This document shows, piece by piece, positions 1 to 8,349 of a DNA stretch of 64,000 nucleotides. Position numbers and translations under genes: made by a program. Location: positions 1-64,000 of the forward strand of contig PFPJ01000055.1 of NCBI GenBank assembly GCA_002792995.1. Reading direction: 5' to 3'. The stretch comes from Candidatus Magasanikbacteria bacterium CG_4_10_14_0_2_um_filter_41_10. Its GTDB lineage: Bacteria > Patescibacteriota > Patescibacteriia > Magasanikbacterales > UBA922. The notes below the pieces were generated by a model. The model searched no databases and was not told where the DNA came from. It worked only from the letters and a program-made list of their open reading frames with translations. Each line of letters begins with the position of its first letter. Within the stretch, counting starts at the first letter, position 1.

Positions 1-921
1 TGGTTCAAGTGGAAATTGTTTTTCCTGACTTTTTGATTGTAAGATTGCTAATCGTGTTTCTAAATCTGGATTCGCAATGTCAGCAATCATCCCCCATTCA
101 AACCGACTGCGCAATCTGTCCTCCAGTGCCGGAATTGCTTTTGGTGGACGATCACTCGTCATGACGACTTGTTTTCCTTGTTGGTGCAATTCATTGAACG
201 TGTGGAAAAATTCTTCTTGTGTTTGTTCTTTTCCCCCGATGAATTGAATGTCATCGATAAGCAACAGATCTACATTGCGATATCGATCTTTGAATTCTTT
301 TGCTTTTCCAGATTTTACTGAACTGACAAATTCATTTGTAAATTTTTCAGAGCTGACGTACAGAATACGTGTGGAAGAATTTCTTGCAATCATTTCATTG
401 CCAATTGCTTGGAGCAAATGAGTTTTTCCAAGTCCTACTCCTCCATAGATAAAGAGCGGGTTGTAGGCTTCTCCAGGCCTATCTGCAACTGCGCGTGCGG
501 CAGCGTGTGCAAGTTCGTTTCCTTTTCCTACTATAAAAGTATCGAAAGAGTATTTTATATTGAGACCAAACTGAGCCCCAAGACTCATCTTTGGATTTGA
601 GTGAATTGGTGTTTCGGGGGTAGACACTGTTGGCACAGCCGAGAGTGTACATTCTTGTTCAGTGATGTTCTTTAGGTTTTCCACTCGGTATTCTATTTTT
701 TTGATTGGTTTCCCTGTAACTTTTTCTATGGTACTGATGATATCTTTGTGATATTTGTTTTCCAACCAACTTTTTGTGAAAGCATTTGGAACACAAATAA
801 CCACATGACCAGTGTCATATTTTGCGATACCTGTATGTTTGAACCATGTTGTGAAGTTTGGTTTGGATACTTTAAGTTCAAAATCTGCAAGAACGGTCTG
901 CCAAATTTCGTAATTTGTCAT
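1..921 (-). CDS. dnaA: Chromosomal replication initiator DnaA (partial, C-terminus off the left edge)
   Basis: The minus strand stays open from an ATG at 921 to the window edge, giving 307 residues with no stop. The N-terminal domain starts MTNYEIWQTVLADFELKVSKP, followed by a short linker and the AAA+ core. Walker A reads GGVGLGKTHLLQAIGN and Walker B reads LLLIDDIQF. The arginine-finger region (LEDRLRSRFEWGM) is visible, while domain IV, which binds the DnaA box, lies outside the window. DnaA melts the origin as an ATP-bound filament. It is divergent from rpmH, the classic origin arrangement, and has no clear Shine-Dalgarno (SD) sequence. Confidence 0.97.
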   Translation of the reverse strand, partial: MTNYEIWQTVLADFELKVSKPNFTTWFKHTGIAKYDTGHVVICVPNAFTKSWLENKYHKDIISTIEKVTGKPIKKIEYRVENLKNITEQECTLSAVPTVSTPETPIHSNPKMSLGAQFGLNIKYSFDTFIVGKGNELAHAAARAVADRPGEAYNPLFIYGGVGLGKTHLLQAIGNEMIARNSSTRILYVSSEKFTNEFVSSVKSGKAKEFKDRYRNVDLLLIDDIQFIGGKEQTQEEFFHTFNELHQQGKQVVMTSDRPPKAIPALEDRLRSRFEWGMIADIANPDLETRLAILQSKSQEKQFPLEP

Positions 922-1193
922 AAAAAGTCGCTAAGAGTATGGTTGTTTGTCCAGTTTAGCACAGATACGTATTTGAAAAAATGGCTTAATATAAACAAAA
1001 AGTGCGTAACATGGGGAAAAGGTGTGGATAGTGTGGATATGTACACAAGGAAATGTCTTATGTAATTGTATATATAGATACATAAAAAAAGCTCAAAAGA
1101 AGTGTTTCCCTATTGACAGAACAAAGAAAATATCGTATTATTGTGAACATCTAATACAACATCCGAAAATCTGGATGATCCGTTATCAATACT
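922..1193. other. Candidate replication origin (oriC) between dnaA and rpmH
   Basis: AT-rich 272-base gap between divergent dnaA and rpmH. Two abutting 9-mers, TGTGGATAG (1023-1031) and TGTGGATAT (1032-1040), each differ by one base from the DnaA box TGTGGATAA. Long A/T runs on both sides (970-1010 and 1060-1140) could unwind. No other convincing box was seen, so the array is small. Gene order supports an origin here; a strand-skew plot would decide it. Confidence 0.55.
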
Positions 1194-1370
1194 ATGCCAA
1201 AACGAACATATCAACCAAAAAAACGTAAACGTGCGAAGACCCATGGGTTTCGATCACGTATGGAGGACAAAAATGGGCAAGATGTGCTCAGACGCCGACG
1301 TGTGAAAGGAAGAAAAAAGCTCACGGTGAGCGATGAACGCACAGGAAAGCGTACAAAAAAGACACGATAA
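1194..1370 (+). CDS. rpmH: Large ribosomal subunit protein bL34
   Basis: 58 residues beginning [19 protein letters not shown], the unmistakable bL34 signature (KRTxQP, HGFRxRM). The usual protein has about 44-46 residues; this one carries a basic C-terminal extension ending KRTKKTR. It opens the conserved rpmH-rnpA-yidD cluster and is divergent from dnaA. The start is the only ATG before the signature, and no SD is evident upstream. Confidence 0.95.
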   Translation: MPKRTYQPKKRKRAKTHGFRSRMEDKNGQDVLRRRRVKGRKKLTVSDERTGKRTKKTR

Positions 1371-1381
1371 TCCAACAAAAG

Positions 1382-1402
1382 ACCCCAGAAATGGGGTTTT
1401 CT
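1382..1402 (+). terminator. Short hairpin terminator after rpmH
   Basis: CCCC-AGAAAT-GGGG followed by TTTT, ten bases after the rpmH stop. The stem is short, so it may only partly separate rpmH from rnpA. Confidence 0.5.
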
Positions 1403-1424
1403 GTTATACTATGGGTATCTCGCT

Positions 1425-1802
1425 ATGCTAAAGTCACAACATCGCCTTAGAAAAATGAAAGATATTGAGATTCTCTTCAAAGAGGGGCGTTTTGTTGGTG
1501 GGGATCTGGTTACTCTGAAGCTCTGGTGGGTCGATCCAGACAAGTACCCTCGCCGGAAATATACTAAAAATGACCTCAAAATTGGCTTTGTTGTGGGGAA
1601 AAAGGTAAGTAAGAGTGCGGTAAAACGTAATAAAATCAAACGCCAGATGCGAGAAGTGGTCCGATTGCTTCTAAAAGACGAAAAGTTGAAGGATGGCGCC
1701 ATGGTATCGGTGATTGCAAAGCCCTCTGCGCTCGGAGCCTCCTACGTAGACATTGAAACATCACTGCTAGATGTGTTTCGACGGGGCAAGCTACTTGGGT
1801 AG
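1425..1802 (+). CDS. rnpA: Ribonuclease P protein component
   Basis: 125 residues. The N-terminal LKSQHRLRKMKDIEILFKEG and the RNR-like motif KSAVKRNKIKRQMRE are diagnostic of RnpA, the basic protein that helps the RNase P RNA remove 5' leaders from tRNA precursors. Length is normal. A TATACT box lies about 20 bases before the start and no SD is visible, so the mRNA may have a very short leader. It sits between rpmH and yidD as in most bacteria. Confidence 0.96.
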   Translation: MLKSQHRLRKMKDIEILFKEGRFVGGDLVTLKLWWVDPDKYPRRKYTKNDLKIGFVVGKKVSKSAVKRNKIKRQMREVVRLLLKDEKLKDGAMVSVIAKPSALGASYVDIETSLLDVFRRGKLLG

Positions 1803-1820
1803 CGCACAGACAACAAAAAT

Positions 1821-2075
1821 ATGAATATACTTCGTTGGTCAAGAAAACCTGTGCTCTGGCTGATTCGCTTTTATCAGAAATTTCTTTCACCAGATCACAG
1901 TTTTTGGGCAAAAAAAAAGAATCCATACGGCTACTGTCAGTATTATCCGACATGTAGTGTGTATGGATACCAAGCGATAGAAAAATATGGGGTGATTCGT
2001 GGTGGGTTTAAAGCTGTGTGGCGAGTGCTCAGATGTAATCCGTGGAGTACAGGGGGCGTGGATGAAGTAGATTGA
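1821..2075 (+). CDS. yidD: YidD, membrane protein insertion efficiency factor
   Basis: 84 residues with the family landmarks: an N-terminal amphipathic segment (LIRFYQKFLSP), the Cys motif CQYYPTCSVYGYQAIEKYG, and RVLRCNPWSTGG near the end. YidD assists YidC-dependent membrane insertion. It follows rnpA by 18 bases. The usual next gene, yidC, is absent; a GC-rich foreign-looking unit stands in its place. Confidence 0.95.
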   Translation: MNILRWSRKPVLWLIRFYQKFLSPDHSFWAKKKNPYGYCQYYPTCSVYGYQAIEKYGVIRGGFKAVWRVLRCNPWSTGGVDEVD

Positions 2076-2099
2076 CAAATTTTATATTTTCTGTAAAGT

Positions 2100-2128
2100 G
2101 ACCGTACCATTTGACGGTCTCTTTTTTT
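2100..2128 (+). terminator. Terminator after yidD
   Basis: GACCGT-ACCATTTG-ACGGTC followed by TCTTTTTTT, 25 bases past the yidD stop. A TTGACA (2072-2077) with TAAAGT (2094-2099) overlaps this region and may start the transcript of the next gene, in which case the left stem arm would be missing from that RNA. Confidence 0.7.
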
Positions 2129-2169
2129 GTGCAGGTGCACGAGAGAGAAGCCCACACGGAGGAAGACTC

Positions 2170-2712
2170 ATGCTGAATCGCATTTCGTTTGCGCTGGTTC
2201 TGGTGCTCCTTGCTTCCTGCGGTTCTGCAGAACAGCAGGACACAGCTCACCCGATCCCTTCGGAGGACATGATGATCCTCGTCGGGCACGTGTACTGCCA
2301 TCCCGTCCTTCGTCAGTGGTGCGAGACCACCCGTCCGTGTGAAGTGTCGTCATTCCCGGGCAACCTCGCGACCATTCTCGGTAGTGACGGCTCTGTCATG
2401 CTCGTCACGCCGGGGGGGAATCCGTTTCACTTTCAGCGGGGGGCGTTCAAGCTGCTGGATGGAACTTTCCAGGATGGCAACACTGAACGGGGGGTGTACC
2501 AGTGGATTCTTGCGGAGCAAGGAGAGTACCTCCTCGCAGCTGATCCCTGTGCTGCAAGGGTGTACATCGTGCATTTTCCTCTCCCCCCAGAGAAGACGTC
2601 TCAGGAAGGTGCCGCCTCACCTCTTGGTGGTTCCGAAGACTCGTCTGACGTTCCACTTCCTGCTGAGTGGGTGCCTGGCACGCTCGAGTGCTTCGACCCT
2701 GCGCGCGAATAG
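2170..2712 (+). CDS. GC-rich exported lipoprotein of unknown function (unit A)
   Basis: 180 residues from an ATG preceded by GGAGGAAG at good SD spacing, which decides the start over upstream in-frame codons. The signal peptide MLNRISFALVLVLLASC ends in a lipobox (LLASC), so the mature protein would begin with a lipidated Cys18. The mature part has scattered cysteines and no family I recognise. Base composition and the strong SD are unlike the flanking genes, suggesting transfer. It is a single-gene unit with its own trailer hairpin and terminator. Confidence 0.75.
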   Translation: MLNRISFALVLVLLASCGSAEQQDTAHPIPSEDMMILVGHVYCHPVLRQWCETTRPCEVSSFPGNLATILGSDGSVMLVTPGGNPFHFQRGAFKLLDGTFQDGNTERGVYQWILAEQGEYLLAADPCAARVYIVHFPLPPEKTSQEGAASPLGGSEDSSDVPLPAEWVPGTLECFDPARE

Positions 2713-2723
2713 TCGCGTTCGTT

Positions 2724-2796
2724 CTCGCCCACTGCTAGCCTCGGCTGACAGTGGGCGAGGGCATGAATTCACATACACTCGAAAGAGTGTTTTTTT
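2724..2796 (+). terminator. GC hairpin plus U-run terminator ending unit A
   Basis: A perfect 11-bp stem, CTCGCCCACTG (2724-2734) with CAGTGGGCGAG (2749-2759), starts 11 bases after the stop. ACACTC-GAAA-GAGTGT then runs into T6 (2775-2796). The double arrangement recurs after other GC-rich units here. Confidence 0.8.
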
Positions 2797-2854
2797 GTAT
2801 AATTTGTGGAGTAAAAAATATGTGAGGCGTGGATGATGTAAAATAGACTCAACG

Positions 2855-3400
2855 TTAAAGTACGAAAACTGTTTTATTTTGAGGATCTGTCCATTCTTCA
2901 AATACGGCGTTATCAACAATTGTCAGTACTATTTTTTGTATTGTTGCTGTTGCCAGTGAATCATCGTGTATCATGTTTTGTGCTTCACGAAAATTTTCAT
3001 CGGAAAGTCTTCTTCCTATTGTAATATGTGGAATGAAAGAAAGCTCAAATTCAGCATATTGTTTTGCGATGTGATCTCCATAGGTTGAAAACGTTTTTGA
3101 AATTTCTTTTTGGAGTTTGAGAAGTTGTGTATTTTCTTCTGCACGAATCATAATAGACCACCCATTGTCTGTTTTTTTGGTAAAAATACCATGAAACTGT
3201 AGGTGCATAGTCGTATAATTTTTACAGAGTTCTTTCAATTCTTTTTTTATGTGTGTTGTTGCTTCTTCTTGGCAGTATGTGTTTGTTTTCAAGCTGATAT
3301 GCATAGGATATGGTTTGTCATACGTTTCTCGAAATATATCAATCCATCTTGGATAGAGATTTAAATCTACTTGGGCTGTAATATGAAATATTTTTTGCAT
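2855..3400 (-). CDS. 2H phosphoesterase / RNA 2',3'-cyclic phosphodiesterase (LigT-like)
   Basis: 181 residues from the ATG at 3400; a TTG at 3424 would overlap the upstream gene. Two catalytic HxT/S motifs define the 2H superfamily: MHISLK near the N-terminus and PHITIG in the C-terminal half. The spacing fits the duplicated LigT fold, which acts on 2'-5' or cyclic phosphate RNA ends. It lies 4 bases downstream of the DUF167 gene, so the two are probably cotranscribed. The substrate cannot be told from sequence. Confidence 0.8.
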   Translation of the reverse strand: MQKIFHITAQVDLNLYPRWIDIFRETYDKPYPMHISLKTNTYCQEEATTHIKKELKELCKNYTTMHLQFHGIFTKKTDNGWSIMIRAEENTQLLKLQKEISKTFSTYGDHIAKQYAEFELSFIPHITIGRRLSDENFREAQNMIHDDSLATATIQKIVLTIVDNAVFEEWTDPQNKTVFVL

Positions 3401-3404
3401 ACTA

Positions 3405-3632
3405 TCACAGGTTAATTTCCACAAGTTTTATTTTATTTGTTTCCCCTTTTACAATTTTTATGTTACTTTTTGACACACCAAATTCCTTGCTGAGCAATTC
3501 AATAAGTTTTTTGTTTGCTTCGCCATCAACTGGCGGTGCTGTGAGTTTTACTTTGAGTGTCCCGTCTGGAAGTGTTCCGACGATTTCATTTCGTGAGGAA
3601 CGTGGGAGGACTTTTATTGTGAGTGTTTTCAT
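3405..3632 (-). CDS. DUF167 / YggU family protein
   Basis: 75 residues matching the small YggU fold: KVLPRSSRNEIVG, then LKVKLTAPPVDGEANKKLIELLS, then IVKGETNKIKLVEI. Family members are widespread small alpha/beta proteins of unknown role. It is the first gene of a two-gene unit with the 2H phosphoesterase. Confidence 0.9.
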   Translation of the reverse strand: MKTLTIKVLPRSSRNEIVGTLPDGTLKVKLTAPPVDGEANKKLIELLSKEFGVSKSNIKIVKGETNKIKLVEINL

Positions 3633-3738
3633 AAGTACTTACGGATAACGGATAATTTTGATGTACGGATTCATGTAAATCAGTTGGAAGTGTGTTCCAT
3701 TCTACAGTACCAATAAAAAAGAAAAAACGCTAGATATA

Positions 3739-3770
3739 CAAAAAACACCGCCGTGTAGAAGGCAGTGTTT
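3739..3770 (-). terminator. Terminator of the trigger factor gene
   Basis: On the minus strand AACACTGCC, an 8-base loop, and GGCGGTGTT are followed by a T-run, 14 bases past the tig stop. Confidence 0.85.
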
Positions 3771-3783
3771 TCTTGATGTGCGT

Positions 3784-5076
3784 TTATTTTTTCTTCTCTT
3801 CCAGTACTTGCTCTTTCAACCACTCCATCACTTTTCTATTTTGCATACTTGTCGCAATTGTGTCACGCACTTCTGGTTTCTTCAGATTATCGAGGTATTC
3901 TTTTTTTGTTTTGTACATCTCTTCGAGCATCTTGATCTCTGCATCGATCTCTTCATCAGAAATGACAATGTTTTGTTCTACGGCTACTTGGCGAGATACC
4001 AGGGCTGCCTTCGCGCGCTTTTCTGCCTGTATTTTGAAATCATTGAAAAGTTCTTCTTCTGTTTTTTTGATATCAGAGAGATATTGTGAGATTTCAATAT
4101 GATTTTTTTCCAGATCTCGTTGCAATTCGTAGAACATCTTTTGTCGCTCAGCATCTATCAGTACTTCTGGAATTGGTGCAAAGGTCGTTTTTTCAATAAT
4201 AGCATCCAACATTTCTATTTCTGCTTTTTGTGTCGTTTTTTGTGCTGCTTCATCCAGCATGTTTGTGTGAATGAGCGTTTTGAGTGCGTTGATGCTATCT
4301 TGTCCGAGAGTTTTTGCAAGATCGTCAGAAAGTTCTGGCAATTGTCGTTCATATACATCTTTGACAGAAATTTTGAAATCAACTTTTTTGCCTGCAAGAT
4401 GTTTTTGGTAGTGTGTTTTTGGAAAATCGAGAGAAAATTCTTTTGTATCTCCTTTTTTCAATCCGGCTACTTCTTTGTTGAATCCTGGAATGTAATGATC
4501 TTCTGAAAGATAGACTTGGTAGTCTTTTGATTGTCCGCCTTCGACAGGAACGTTGTCGATAAGCATATCCATATCGAGGACCAGTTTATCTGTCCCTGTT
4601 GCTTCTCCAGCCTTCACAATTTCTGTTGCGTGCATGCCTCGGAGTGCCTCGAGTGTTTCGTCAATCTTTTTTTCGTCGACAGTAGGTTCTTCTTTTTTTA
4701 TGGTAATTTTTTTGATATCAGCGAGCTTTACACTTGGCATGAGTGCTACCACTGCCTTGTACTCGATATCGTTTCCTGGTGCGACTTTTTCGACAGTAAT
4801 TTTTGGCATGCCAATCGTTTCCAGTTTTTCTTCACGGATAGCTTCAAAAAACGTTTTTTTGACAATATCCTCCAACGCTTCTTGCATGATAGCCATTTCA
4901 CCGAGTTCTTTTTTGACAATATCAAAAGGGGCTTTGCCTTTTCGGAAGCCTTTGATACTTGCTCGTTGTGAAAGACGGACCGCTGCTTTTTGGAGTGGTT
5001 CGCTATATGTGTTTGGTGTTACCGTGATTGTGAGTTCTACTTGTGAGTCTTTGAGGTCTTTTTTGGTATATGACAT
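3784..5076 (-). CDS. tig: Trigger factor, ribosome-associated chaperone and prolyl isomerase
   Basis: 430 residues, normal family length. The ribosome-docking motif GFRKGKAP is at about residue 43-50. The central FKBP-like domain (YIPGFNKEVAGLKKGDTKEF) and an alpha-helical C-terminal cradle ending EWLKEQVLEEKKK follow. It shields nascent chains at the exit tunnel. It is a monocistronic minus-strand gene with its own terminator and no SD before the ATG. Confidence 0.96.
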   Translation of the reverse strand: MSYTKKDLKDSQVELTITVTPNTYSEPLQKAAVRLSQRASIKGFRKGKAPFDIVKKELGEMAIMQEALEDIVKKTFFEAIREEKLETIGMPKITVEKVAPGNDIEYKAVVALMPSVKLADIKKITIKKEEPTVDEKKIDETLEALRGMHATEIVKAGEATGTDKLVLDMDMLIDNVPVEGGQSKDYQVYLSEDHYIPGFNKEVAGLKKGDTKEFSLDFPKTHYQKHLAGKKVDFKISVKDVYERQLPELSDDLAKTLGQDSINALKTLIHTNMLDEAAQKTTQKAEIEMLDAIIEKTTFAPIPEVLIDAERQKMFYELQRDLEKNHIEISQYLSDIKKTEEELFNDFKIQAEKRAKAALVSRQVAVEQNIVISDEEIDAEIKMLEEMYKTKKEYLDNLKKPEVRDTIATSMQNRKVMEWLKEQVLEEKKK

Positions 5077-5189
5077 AAGTGGATAGAAATATGCGAAAAC
5101 GGCTTATAATATAGCGAAAAAAAAGATATTCGTCAAGTCATCGGCATTGACTTTTTGGTCATTTTCGACCATACTCATAAGGCTATTTT

Positions 5190-6584
5190 ATGGACAAACA
5201 TGTAAAAAAAGTCATTCTTTCTCTCCTCAGCATCGTTATGTTTTTGAAACGTATGCTTGTGGGATTTTTTCAATTGGTTGCAAAAGGATTTTCAAAAATT
5301 AATGAAAAGTATGAGCAGACCATAGGTCCTACGTTGTATCAGTGGGCCTATACCCTGCAAAAAAAATTGCGGTGGGTGTCCTTGTTAAAAACAAGTGGAC
5401 CTCTCGGTTTTTTTGGAAGACGGTCTGTGCTACAGATCGTCTTGTTTTTGATGCTTTTTGTTATCATGATACCGCAAACAAGGCTCTATAGTGCAGAAAA
5501 GATTTCAAATATGCCAGGACGAGCAACGCTTCTTTATACACTTGTTGGGTCTGGAGATCAGGATTTTAGTCCAGAAGATCTTATTGTAGAACAAGCCCTT
5601 CCTCCGACCAGTGTTGCAGATCAAAATTGGCGTGATGGGTCAATAAGTGCAGATCAAACAGCATCTACAGGGAAAATACCTGTTCAACCTGAGGAAATTT
5701 CTTCAATTTCAGTAGGGGGTACGGCTGTGACCAAACCAAGTATTTTGCCAGGAAATCAACTTCCCGTACAGATTGATACCAATAAAACACAGACGACTGG
5801 ACGAAAGGATATTATTGAATATACCGTAGATTCTGGGGATACCATTGGTGCCATTGCAGAGGCGTTCCATATCAATGTGGAAACAATACTCTGGGCAAAT
5901 AATCTTACAGCGCGTTCGTATATACGTCCAGGAGATACGTTGAAAATTATGCCAATCAATGGACTTGTGCATACCGTTTCTCGTGGAGATACCGTATCTT
6001 CGTTGGCAAATACGTATGATACCGAAGCCAGCGAAATTATAGCTTTCAACGATCTCAAAAAAGATGGTTCAGATATTATTATAGGAGAAACACTCATCAT
6101 TCCAAATGGCACCAAGCCTGCTCCAAAGAGTACCTATACCGTGCCAGAGAGTCGTCCATATACACCACTCACCAATGTTGCTGCACCTCCTCCATCTGTT
6201 GCTGCACCCGCAGGATCTGGATACCTCTGGCCACTCGGCGCACATATCATCACACAATATTATGGTTTGCAACATACAGGAATTGATATTTCTGGTGGTG
6301 GAGTTGGTACACCTATCTATGCAGCAAAAGGAGGTACCGTAAAAGTATCACAGTGCGGATATAATGGTGGATATGGATGTTATATAATTCTCGATCACGG
6401 CGATGGTGTAAACACTCTCTATGGGCATGCTTCGAAGCTGTACGTGAGTGCGGGCGAAACAGTCACACAGGGGCAGACGATAGCTACGATGGGATCAACA
6501 GGACGTTCTACAGGACCTCATCTTCACTTTGAAGTGCGTATCAACGGTGTAAGAAGTAATCCATTGAAGTATATTCGATATTAA
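5190..6584 (+). CDS. Membrane-anchored LysM / M23 peptidoglycan endopeptidase
   Basis: 464 residues. An internal membrane segment (VLQIVLFLMLFVIMIP, about residue 80-98) follows a long basic N-terminus. A variable linker leads to two LysM modules (about 211-255 and 258-302) that bind peptidoglycan. The C-terminal M23 domain (about 350-462) keeps zinc ligands HTGIDI and HLHFEV and the GYNGGYGCYIILDHGDG core. It probably cuts cross-links during growth or division. It is a lone gene, convergent with comM and sharing a bidirectional terminator with it. Confidence 0.92.
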   Translation: MDKHVKKVILSLLSIVMFLKRMLVGFFQLVAKGFSKINEKYEQTIGPTLYQWAYTLQKKLRWVSLLKTSGPLGFFGRRSVLQIVLFLMLFVIMIPQTRLYSAEKISNMPGRATLLYTLVGSGDQDFSPEDLIVEQALPPTSVADQNWRDGSISADQTASTGKIPVQPEEISSISVGGTAVTKPSILPGNQLPVQIDTNKTQTTGRKDIIEYTVDSGDTIGAIAEAFHINVETILWANNLTARSYIRPGDTLKIMPINGLVHTVSRGDTVSSLANTYDTEASEIIAFNDLKKDGSDIIIGETLIIPNGTKPAPKSTYTVPESRPYTPLTNVAAPPPSVAAPAGSGYLWPLGAHIITQYYGLQHTGIDISGGGVGTPIYAAKGGTVKVSQCGYNGGYGCYIILDHGDGVNTLYGHASKLYVSAGETVTQGQTIATMGSTGRSTGPHLHFEVRINGVRSNPLKYIRY

Positions 6585-6597
6585 TAGAGATAATTGA

Positions 6598-6635
6598 AGA
6601 ACAAAAAATCACCAATTATGGTGATTTTTTGTTCT
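6598..6635. terminator. Bidirectional terminator between the M23 peptidase and comM
   Basis: A 16-bp stem, AGAACAAAAAATCACC with GGTGATTTTTTGTTCT around a 6-base loop. T-runs in both directions serve the two convergent genes. Confidence 0.9.
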
Positions 6636-6685
6636 ACCATTTTGACATCATGACTACTTACAAAGCTCTGACTCTCTGTCATCTT

Positions 6686-8209
6686 CTACGCAACTTTACT
6701 CCGATACTGCAACGCTTCGGCCACATGTGGTGTTTCAATATGTTCATTGCCATCCAGATCTGCAATCGTTCTCGCCAATTTTAAAATGCGATGATAACTT
6801 CTCGCTGATAAATGCAATTGTGTCACAGCTTGTTTCATCAGTTCAATAGATTGATCCTGCAACGTACAGTGTTCACGTATTTCTTTATTTTTCATATCCG
6901 TATTTGTCATGCAGTGTGTTCCGGCAAATCGTTTGTTTTGAATTTCTCTGGCTTTTTCAACGCGTGCGCGAATTGCATCAGATGACTCTGCCAGCGTATC
7001 ATCCCGAAGTTTTTCAAATTCTACCCGTGGCACCTCTACATGAAGATCAATTCTGTCGAGCAGTGGGCCACTTATTTTTTTCTGATAATTTGCAATTTGC
7101 ATAGGCGAGCATGAACAATTTTTATCAGGATCGGTGGCAAATCCGCACGGACATGGATTTTGACTCGCAACGAGGGTGAATCGTGCAGGGAATGTAATCG
7201 TCCCTTGCGCACGGGAAATGGTGACAACACCATCTTCGAGTGGTTGGCGGAGATTTTCGAGTACTTGCCGAGGGAATTCTGGAAATTCGTCGAGAAAAAG
7301 CACACCACGATGTGCCAGAGATATTTCTCCTGGCCGAGGGAATTTTCCTCCGCCGACGAGTGCTACTCCAGATGCACTGTGATGTGGCGCGCGAAATGGG
7401 CGCTCTGTGACGAGTGGACGATCAATGGGAAGCAATCCTGCAACCGAGTAGATCTTTGTTGCATCGATTGCTTCTTCTACCGTCAATCTTGGTAAAATTG
7501 AAGGCATGGTTCGAGCGAGCAGTGTTTTGCCAGATCCCGGTGGGCCAGAGAGTAGAATGTTGTGTCCACCGGCAGCTGCAATTTCCATGGCGCGTTTTAC
7601 GAAGTCTTGTCCTTTTACATACGCCATGTCCATTTCATAATCAGTTTCTTGAATCCATTCATGAACTGGTGATCCTCGAAAAGGAGGAATTTTTTGTTTG
7701 TCTGTAATATGTGCAAGCACCTGTCTAAATGTATCTGCCGGCAAGATTTGGATATCCTGAATCAGACTTGCTTCATGTGCATTCACGGCAGGAACAAACA
7801 AGTCAGTATAGCCATGATCCCGTGCAAAAATAGCGAGTGGCAAAATGCCATTTGTATGGCGGAGACCGCCATCGAGTGCAAGTTCACCGACAAACAGTGC
7901 TTTTGACAGATCTATGTCTTCTCGCTTTTCTGTGGCAACATACATTCCCACTGCCATCGGCAAGTCATACATGCTTCCTTCTTTGCGAACATCTGCTGGT
8001 GCAAGATTGATGACAATACGACCGTTGTTTGGAAATTGTAAATTTGTATTTTTCCATGCGGTTCGGATGCGTTCTTTTGCTTCTTGAATGGCTGTATCTG
8101 GGAGACCAACAATATTGTATCCAGGCCATGATCCTGCGATGTCCACTTCGACAGTCACAGGCGTGCAGTCGAGTCCTAGGACTGCTGCAGAATGAATTTT
8201 TGTAAACAT
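6686..8209 (-). CDS. comM: ComM / YifB family AAA+ ATPase (Mg-chelatase-like)
   Basis: 507 residues. The N-terminal Lon-protease-like domain (VDIAGSWPGYNIVGLPD...GGLRHTNGILP) precedes the AAA+ core, with Walker A GPPGSGKTLLAR and Walker B GVLFLDEFPEF. A zinc-type Cys cluster (NPCPCGFATDPDKNCSC) and a C-terminal Mg_chelatase_C domain (LHLSARSYHRILKLARTIADL) complete it. ComM is a helicase that promotes branch migration during natural transformation, which fits a cell with a type IV pilus operon. AAGGAGGG lies only two bases before the ATG, one of the few purine-rich sites in front of a backbone gene. Confidence 0.94.
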   Translation of the reverse strand: MFTKIHSAAVLGLDCTPVTVEVDIAGSWPGYNIVGLPDTAIQEAKERIRTAWKNTNLQFPNNGRIVINLAPADVRKEGSMYDLPMAVGMYVATEKREDIDLSKALFVGELALDGGLRHTNGILPLAIFARDHGYTDLFVPAVNAHEASLIQDIQILPADTFRQVLAHITDKQKIPPFRGSPVHEWIQETDYEMDMAYVKGQDFVKRAMEIAAAGGHNILLSGPPGSGKTLLARTMPSILPRLTVEEAIDATKIYSVAGLLPIDRPLVTERPFRAPHHSASGVALVGGGKFPRPGEISLAHRGVLFLDEFPEFPRQVLENLRQPLEDGVVTISRAQGTITFPARFTLVASQNPCPCGFATDPDKNCSCSPMQIANYQKKISGPLLDRIDLHVEVPRVEFEKLRDDTLAESSDAIRARVEKAREIQNKRFAGTHCMTNTDMKNKEIREHCTLQDQSIELMKQAVTQLHLSARSYHRILKLARTIADLDGNEHIETPHVAEALQYRSKVA

Positions 8210-8249
8210 ACCCTCCTTATCTTAAAAAATGATACAAAAAGTATAGCAC

Positions 8250-8338
8250 AAAAAAATATCACTAGTGTGATATGTATGTTGAAGAGTGATGTCGAGGACC
8301 CCACATGTCACCGAGGTGGTGGACATGCGGGGTACCTC
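8250..8338 (-). terminator. Trailer of unit B: GC hairpin plus U-run terminator
   Basis: A long GC stem (arms 8294-8309 and 8322-8338, with small bulges) begins about 12 bases past the unit B stop. The terminator ATATCAC-TA-GTGATAT with T-run (8250-8271) follows. The linker contains CTTCAAC, also present behind the hairpins of the units at 43866 and 44953. Confidence 0.75.
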
Positions 8339-8349
8339 TGTCATGGTGA

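Noticed and set aside
4553..5086. 177-codon plus-strand frame opposite trigger factor
   Set aside because: Low-complexity Ser-rich translation, fully inside a certain gene.
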